In this document: positions 7,649 through 11,209 of the stretch, piece after piece
How the letters are laid out: every line of letters begins with the position of its first letter
How positions within the stretch are numbered: position 1 is the first letter of the stretch
Assembly (NCBI GenBank): GCA_900556535.1
Contig: USPI01000029.1
Coordinates: forward strand, 1 to 11,209
DNA length: 11,209 bases
Direction of reading: 5' to 3'
From: an uncultured Eubacteriales bacterium
GTDB lineage: Bacteria; Bacillota; Clostridia; Oscillospirales; Oscillospiraceae
Notes under the pieces: model-generated
The model's input: the letters and a program-made list of their open reading frames with translations, nothing else
The model's database searches: none
What the model was told of the DNA's origin: nothing
Program-made: the position numbers and the translations under genes

Positions 7649-8530
7649 ATGATCTGCAAGCTATGTCCGCGCCAATGCGGCGTCGAAAGAAGTGAATATT
7701 CCCCCGCCGGGGTGTGCGCCTCCCCCGCCCTGCCGCGCATCGCCAGAGCCGCCGCTCACTTCGGCGAGGAGCCCTGCATAAGCGGCGAAAAAGGCAGCGG
7801 CACCGTTTTCTTCTCCGGCTGCAATCTCAAATGCGTGTTCTGCCAAAACCACGAGATAAGCCGTGGGAGGGTAGGCAAGATCGTTTCCGTCGAAAGACTG
7901 CGCGATATTTTCCTTGAGCTTCAGGACGAGGGAGTGCATAATATAAACCTCGTTACCCCCACGCACTACACCGACGCCATAGTCAAGGCACTCGGCATGG
8001 CGCAGCTTCGTATCCCGGTTGCGTGGAACAGCTCCGGCTACGACAGCGTTGAGACCTTAAAAAGGCTCGAGGGGCTCGTGCAGATATATATGCCCGATTT
8101 TAAATACGCAGACTCCGAGCTTGCAAGGCGATACTCCGCCGCGCCCGATTACCCCGAGGCAGCCAAGGCGGCGATCAGGGAAATGTACCGCCAGGCGGGG
8201 TCTTTCGTGCTCGACGGTGACGGCATGCTGCAAAAGGGCGTGCTTATCCGCCATCTCATTCTGCCCGAGGCAGAGCAAAACAGCCGCGCGGCAATAGACT
8301 TTGTTGCCGATAATTTCCCGGGTGAAAGGGTTTTGTTCTCGCTCATGGCGCAGTTTACGCCCATGCCCGGCACCGAGCGATTTCCGGAGCTTCAGAAAAC
8401 CGTTTCGCAGGAGCTCAATGAGCGTCTTATCGACTATATGCTTTGCCGCGGCATTGAATACGGCTTCTGGCAGGACACTGCCGCAGCTACGGATGACATG
8501 ATACCGGACTTTGATCTGACCGGCGTCTGA
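7649..8530 (+). CDS. PflX-like radical SAM protein (pyruvate formate-lyase activase-related)
   Basis: A 293-residue radical SAM protein of the PflX group, named for resemblance to pyruvate formate-lyase activase; the substrate of this group is not established. It has an N-terminal Cys cluster, CKLCPRQC (C3, C6, C10) with C23 in AGVCAS, then the radical SAM 4Fe-4S motif CNLKCVFCQN (C58, C62, C65). Further family segments are NINLVTPTHY (98-107), VAWNSSGY (124-131), YMPDFKYAD (147-155), LIRHLILPE (199-207) and SLMAQFTPMPG (231-241). The frame is open from a TTG at 7634, but the ATG at 7649 has GAGG 5 bases upstream and begins at the Cys motif. No PFL gene lies nearby. The following gene starts 46 bases downstream on the same strand and appears to have its own promoter, so co-transcription is uncertain. 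Confidence 0.9.
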   Translation: MICKLCPRQCGVERSEYSPAGVCASPALPRIARAAAHFGEEPCISGEKGSGTVFFSGCNLKCVFCQNHEISRGRVGKIVSVERLRDIFLELQDEGVHNINLVTPTHYTDAIVKALGMAQLRIPVAWNSSGYDSVETLKRLEGLVQIYMPDFKYADSELARRYSAAPDYPEAAKAAIREMYRQAGSFVLDGDGMLQKGVLIRHLILPEAEQNSRAAIDFVADNFPGERVLFSLMAQFTPMPGTERFPELQKTVSQELNERLIDYMLCRGIEYGFWQDTAAATDDMIPDFDLTGV

Positions 8531-8540
8531 CATATATCAT
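8511..8540 (+). promoter_or_regulatory. Candidate promoter of the hydroxyacid oxidase gene
   Basis: TTGATC at 8511-8516 (4 of 6 to consensus), an 18-base spacer and TATCAT at 8535-8540 (5 of 6). A perfect TATAAT also lies at 8542-8547, but without a good -35. The -35 would lie inside the end of the radical SAM gene. No terminator separates the two genes, so read-through is also possible. Confidence 0.45.
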
Positions 8541-8576
8541 ATATAATCAAAAGCAATATGCACAGGAGGATACATC

Positions 8577-9599
8577 ATGGATTACAACGAAATTCTCAAG
8601 AAGGCAGCGGGCGAGGTCGGCCCCTACTGCAAGGCTTGCCCCGTCTGCAACGGCAGAGCATGCGGAAATATCATGCCCGGCCCCGGCAGCAAGGTGCCCG
8701 GCAATACTGCCGCCAGAAACTACGACAAGTGGCAGGAGATATTCGTGAACATGGACACTCTCTGCCCCAACACGAACGTCGACACTTCCTTTGAGCTGTT
8801 CGGCAAGAAGTTTACCGCTCCCATCTTCATCGCCCCGCTCGGCGCTCTGAATATGCACTACGGCGACAAGCACAACGACCTGAGCTACAACCACATTCTC
8901 ATAAACGCCGCGGCTAACTACGGCATTTGCGCACTCACCGGCGACGGTGTCGATCCCGCCGTCATGCAGAACGCCGCTAAGGACATGGCTGCCATCGGCG
9001 GAATGGGCATTCCCACGATAAAGCCCTGGAACAAGGAGTTTGTTTTCGAAAAGATCGACCTGCTCAATGAGCTCGGCATTTTCGCCGCAGCCATGGACGT
9101 TGACGGCGCGGGTCTGCCCTTCCTCAAGGCAATGAACCCCAATGCGGGCTCTAAATCCGTTGAGGAGATGCGCGAGATAATAGATCACGCGAAGATGCCG
9201 TTTATCGTCAAGGGTATCATGACCGTCAAGGGCGCCGAGAAGGCAGTTGAAGCCGGCGCAAGCGCCATCGTCGTTTCCAACCACGGCGGCAGAGTTCAGG
9301 GCTGCTGCCCCGCGACCGCAGAGGTGCTGCCCGCTATCGCAAAGGCCGTCAAGGGCAAGGTCAAGATCTTCGTTGACGGCGGCATCCGCAGCGGCGTTGA
9401 CGTATTCAAGGCCATCGCCATGGGCGCGGACGCGGTGCTCATAGGCCGCCCCGTCGTTCCCTTCATCTACGCCGAGGGCGAGGAGGGCTTCAAGGTCTAC
9501 ATGGACAGGATCGTCTCCCAGCTTCGTGACACCATGACCATGTGCGGCACCCCCACTCTTTCCGACATCTGCGAGGACAATATTTTCATCGCAAAATAA
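8577..9599 (+). CDS. FMN-dependent alpha-hydroxyacid oxidase/dehydrogenase-like protein with N-terminal Cys cluster
   Basis: A 340-residue TIM-barrel flavoprotein of the glycolate/lactate oxidase family, which oxidises 2-hydroxyacids to 2-oxoacids using FMN. Conserved: Lys212 in VKGIMT, His236 and Arg239 in VSNHGGRV (base and substrate-carboxylate Arg), DGGIRSG (267-273) and LIGRP (288-292) for the FMN phosphate, and Asp174. The N-terminus differs from the canonical enzymes: it has C18, C21, C24 and C29 (CKACPVCNGRAC) followed by MPGPGSK, where glycolate oxidase has its YASGA segment. The GRR segment and a long loop after the Asp strand also look missing. In an anaerobe, O2 is an unlikely acceptor; a Cys-bound metal centre passing on electrons is a hypothesis. 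Start: AGGAGGA at 8564-8570. The gene ends at a palindromic terminator. The true substrate is unknown. Confidence 0.88.
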   Translation: MDYNEILKKAAGEVGPYCKACPVCNGRACGNIMPGPGSKVPGNTAARNYDKWQEIFVNMDTLCPNTNVDTSFELFGKKFTAPIFIAPLGALNMHYGDKHNDLSYNHILINAAANYGICALTGDGVDPAVMQNAAKDMAAIGGMGIPTIKPWNKEFVFEKIDLLNELGIFAAAMDVDGAGLPFLKAMNPNAGSKSVEEMREIIDHAKMPFIVKGIMTVKGAEKAVEAGASAIVVSNHGGRVQGCCPATAEVLPAIAKAVKGKVKIFVDGGIRSGVDVFKAIAMGADAVLIGRPVVPFIYAEGEEGFKVYMDRIVSQLRDTMTMCGTPTLSDICEDNIFIAK

Positions 9600-9615
9600 T
9601 TAAGCCTATATACGC

Positions 9616-9647
9616 AAAAAAACACCGTGAATTCACGGTGTTTTTTT
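9616..9647. terminator. Perfectly palindromic bidirectional terminator
   Basis: A 32-base perfect palindrome: seven A, then CACCGTGAATTCACGGTG, then seven T. As RNA it forms a GC-rich stem with an AATT loop and a U-tract in either direction. It ends the + strand oxidase gene (stop at 9597-9599) and the - strand DUF1648 gene, whose TGA stop lies inside it. Confidence 0.93.
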
Positions 9648-10118
9648 ATATTTGGATATGTTTACGAGGCGGAAAACGACGTCTGCAAGCATCAGCACGC
9701 AAAGGATAACGATAGCCTTTAGCGAGAGCGGCTGCTGCTGTGTAATGCTCCATATCATATACGAAAACATCGCAAGGCACAGCAGCTTGCACTCAGCCAA
9801 AAGACTTATCGTTTCCGCGGCTATGTCGCGCTTATAGCTTGCATCCATGTCCCATGGCATATTGGGCTTTTCCGTCAGGGCGGGGGTACACATAAACGCC
9901 GTCATCATGACGTACATAATAAGCTCTATGCCGAAAAGCAGCCATATGCTGCCCTTGCCGCTGTAGCTTGTTATCTCTCCAGCGGCGTTAAAATGTCCCG
10001 CGATCTTTGCGGGCAGGGACGGAAAGGTCACGAGCGCATAAACAAGCGTCGCCGCCATGAGCAGAATGCTCAATAGCTCAACCGCCGTCTGATATGCGCT
10101 GAGCTTAGGTTTTTTCAT
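9633..10118 (-). CDS. Small DUF1648-domain membrane protein
   Basis: A 161-residue integral membrane protein with about four hydrophobic segments (roughly 12-32, 57-78, 103-124 and 132-150). Between the first two is the DUF1648 signature LPAKIAGHFNAAGEITSYSG (35-54), with the family's conserved Pro, His-Phe-Asn and Gly. The molecular function of DUF1648 is not established; related domains occur in SdpI-type immunity and membrane proteins, but this one is short and lacks a clear SdpI C-terminal half. The ATG has GGAGG at 10125-10129, 6 bases upstream, and overlaps the end of the alpha-galactosidase gene by 14 bases, so translation is probably coupled. Its last codons and TGA stop are inside the terminator palindrome. 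Confidence 0.82.
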   Translation of the reverse strand: MKKPKLSAYQTAVELLSILLMAATLVYALVTFPSLPAKIAGHFNAAGEITSYSGKGSIWLLFGIELIMYVMMTAFMCTPALTEKPNMPWDMDASYKRDIAAETISLLAECKLLCLAMFSYMIWSITQQQPLSLKAIVILCVLMLADVVFRLVNISKYKKTP

Positions 10119-11209
10119 GCTTATCCTCCATTTCTATCGTATACAGGGCGCTGCCGAAATCCCCGAACATATGCAGCCTTTCATTATAGCCCGTGCCGAG
10201 GAATTGGTTATTGAGCCCCACTCCGGACATGAGCGCAGCCCCCGTCGCCGTAAAGTCCTCCGCGCCGTCGGGCATGGTGATGTATTTATTCGCAGTGCGC
10301 AGTATAAAGCCGTCAGGGTCGAGCTCAACGGGCATGACGTGCTTCACGAGACCGCCGAGCCGCTTTATGAAAATGCTCTGCTTTTTGCAGCAAAGGCGGT
10401 AGCGCCGCGTCGGCTCAAGTCCCTTGACAGACAGCATATCCGGTCCCTCGGACGCGGTGCACAGCTTCTGAAAATGCCCGACTATATGCTCTTTTCCGTC
10501 GCGTGAGGACACCTGCCAATGCACCTTGTTGCTCTTGCACTCGTCAAAGCGGTAAAATCTGCCGAACTGGAGCGTTTTTCGGTGCGCCTTGTAAAACTCT
10601 ATCTGCCCGCGCAGCTCCTTGAGCTCCGCGTGAGTCATGAATTTGAGCTCCAGCTCATAGCCGAGGTCGCCGAAGGAAGCGACGTTAAAGCGCGTGGAGA
10701 GCGGTGTGTCGCGCAGGGTCTGCTGATGGGGCGCGGCAGAAACATGAGCGCCCATAGTCGATTGCGGATAGAGATACGAAAGCCCGCTCTGGATGTCAAG
10801 CCGCTCTATGGGATCGGTGTCGTCAGACGACCACACCTGCGGCGAAAAGCACAGCATACCGAGGTCAAAGCGGTTGCCGCCCGAAGAACAGCTTTCCAAA
10901 AGGATATGTGCCCGCGGGGCGAAAATGCGCTCAAGCACCTCGTAAAGCCCCAGAATATATCGGTGCGCAAACTCGCCCTGATTGGACAGCAGCGGCGAAT
11001 ACGCATCGGACATATGTCTGTTCATATCCCATTTGACATAGCTTATTTTAGCGCCGTCGAGCGTTTTTCCGACGCTTTCGACGATATAATCGCGCACTTC
11101 CTTTCGGGTGAGGTCAAGCAAAAGCTGATTTCTGCCGAAGCAGGGCTCGCCCACAGGCGGAGTTATCGCCCAATCCGGATGCGCACGGTAGAGCTCGGAG
11201 TCAACGTTC
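10105..11209 (-). CDS. Alpha-galactosidase, GH36 (C-terminal part; 5' end outside window)
   Basis: Hydrolyses alpha-1,6-galactosides such as melibiose and raffinose (EC 3.2.1.22). The visible 367 residues cover the second half of the catalytic barrel and the C-terminal beta domain; family members have about 700 residues, so roughly half is missing. The open frame runs past the window edge: DSELYRAHPDWAITPP precedes GEPCFGRNQLLLDL, so the GTG at 11154 is not the start. In visible numbering, KWDMNR holds nucleophile Asp61, ESCSSGGNRFDLGML (105-119) the substrate loop, and WSSDDTDPIERLDIQ (126-140) the acid/base Asp. MGAHVSAAPH and LGYELEL follow. No signal peptide can be judged. The last 14 bases overlap the DUF1648 gene. 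A transcriptional regulator or transporter may lie upstream, outside the window. Confidence 0.94.
   Translation of the reverse strand, partial: NVDSELYRAHPDWAITPPVGEPCFGRNQLLLDLTRKEVRDYIVESVGKTLDGAKISYVKWDMNRHMSDAYSPLLSNQGEFAHRYILGLYEVLERIFAPRAHILLESCSSGGNRFDLGMLCFSPQVWSSDDTDPIERLDIQSGLSYLYPQSTMGAHVSAAPHQQTLRDTPLSTRFNVASFGDLGYELELKFMTHAELKELRGQIEFYKAHRKTLQFGRFYRFDECKSNKVHWQVSSRDGKEHIVGHFQKLCTASEGPDMLSVKGLEPTRRYRLCCKKQSIFIKRLGGLVKHVMPVELDPDGFILRTANKYITMPDGAEDFTATGAALMSGVGLNNQFLGTGYNERLHMFGDFGSALYTIEMEDKHEKT

Noticed and set aside
10105..11154. A complete 349-residue protein starting at the GTG at 11154
   Set aside because: The GH36 sequence continues in frame upstream to the window edge, so this is an internal codon of a longer gene.

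Overview
The window reads as chromosomal DNA from a Gram-positive anaerobe, most likely a gut-type member of the Clostridia. The evidence is strong AGGAGG-type ribosome binding sites, intrinsic terminators with U-tracts, a B. subtilis-like extended -10 (TGTGC before the hexamer), fairly high GC, and gene types common in that group: a linked pgk-tpiA-gpmI-eno block, a PflX-type radical SAM protein, a cysteine-rich FMN hydroxyacid oxidase, a secreted PI-PLC-like protein and a GH36 alpha-galactosidase. The species cannot be named from this sequence alone. There is no sign of a prophage, IS element, CRISPR array, tRNA or rRNA.

Layout. (1) 33-1031 (+): a secreted phosphatidylinositol-specific phospholipase C X-domain protein, ending at a bidirectional terminator. 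(2) 1071-1991 (-): a nitrilase of the Glu-Lys-Cys type with its own compact promoter at 2023-2051, packed against the terminator of the next unit. (3) 2104-6917 (-): the lower-glycolysis operon, read pgk, tpiA, gpmI, eno, with tight junctions (a stop codon inside a ribosome binding site, an 8-base gene overlap) and a strong terminator after eno. (4) 6981-7466 (-): trmL, a tRNA wobble-base 2'-O-methyltransferase, just upstream of pgk on the same strand with its own extended -10 promoter. (5) 7649-9599 (+): a PflX-like radical SAM protein, then an FMN-dependent alpha-hydroxyacid oxidase-like protein with an added N-terminal Cys cluster, ending at a perfectly palindromic bidirectional terminator. 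(6) 9633-11209 (-): the C-terminal half of a GH36 alpha-galactosidase, cut by the window edge, overlapping a small DUF1648 membrane protein by 14 bases.

How the genes work together. The four glycolytic enzymes carry triose phosphates and 1,3-bisphosphoglycerate through to phosphoenolpyruvate; glyceraldehyde-3-phosphate dehydrogenase is not in the window. The alpha-galactosidase would feed galactose from raffinose-type sugars or melibiose into central metabolism. The others (PI-PLC, nitrilase, TrmL, PflX-like protein, hydroxyacid oxidase) look like independent housekeeping or accessory units.

Most of the window is ordinary core metabolism and I do not see a clear undescribed multi-gene system. 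The best leads are the cysteine-rich hydroxyacid oxidase, which lacks several expected substrate-site residues and sits next to a radical SAM gene, and two short inverted repeats placed like operators upstream of pgk and of the radical SAM gene.
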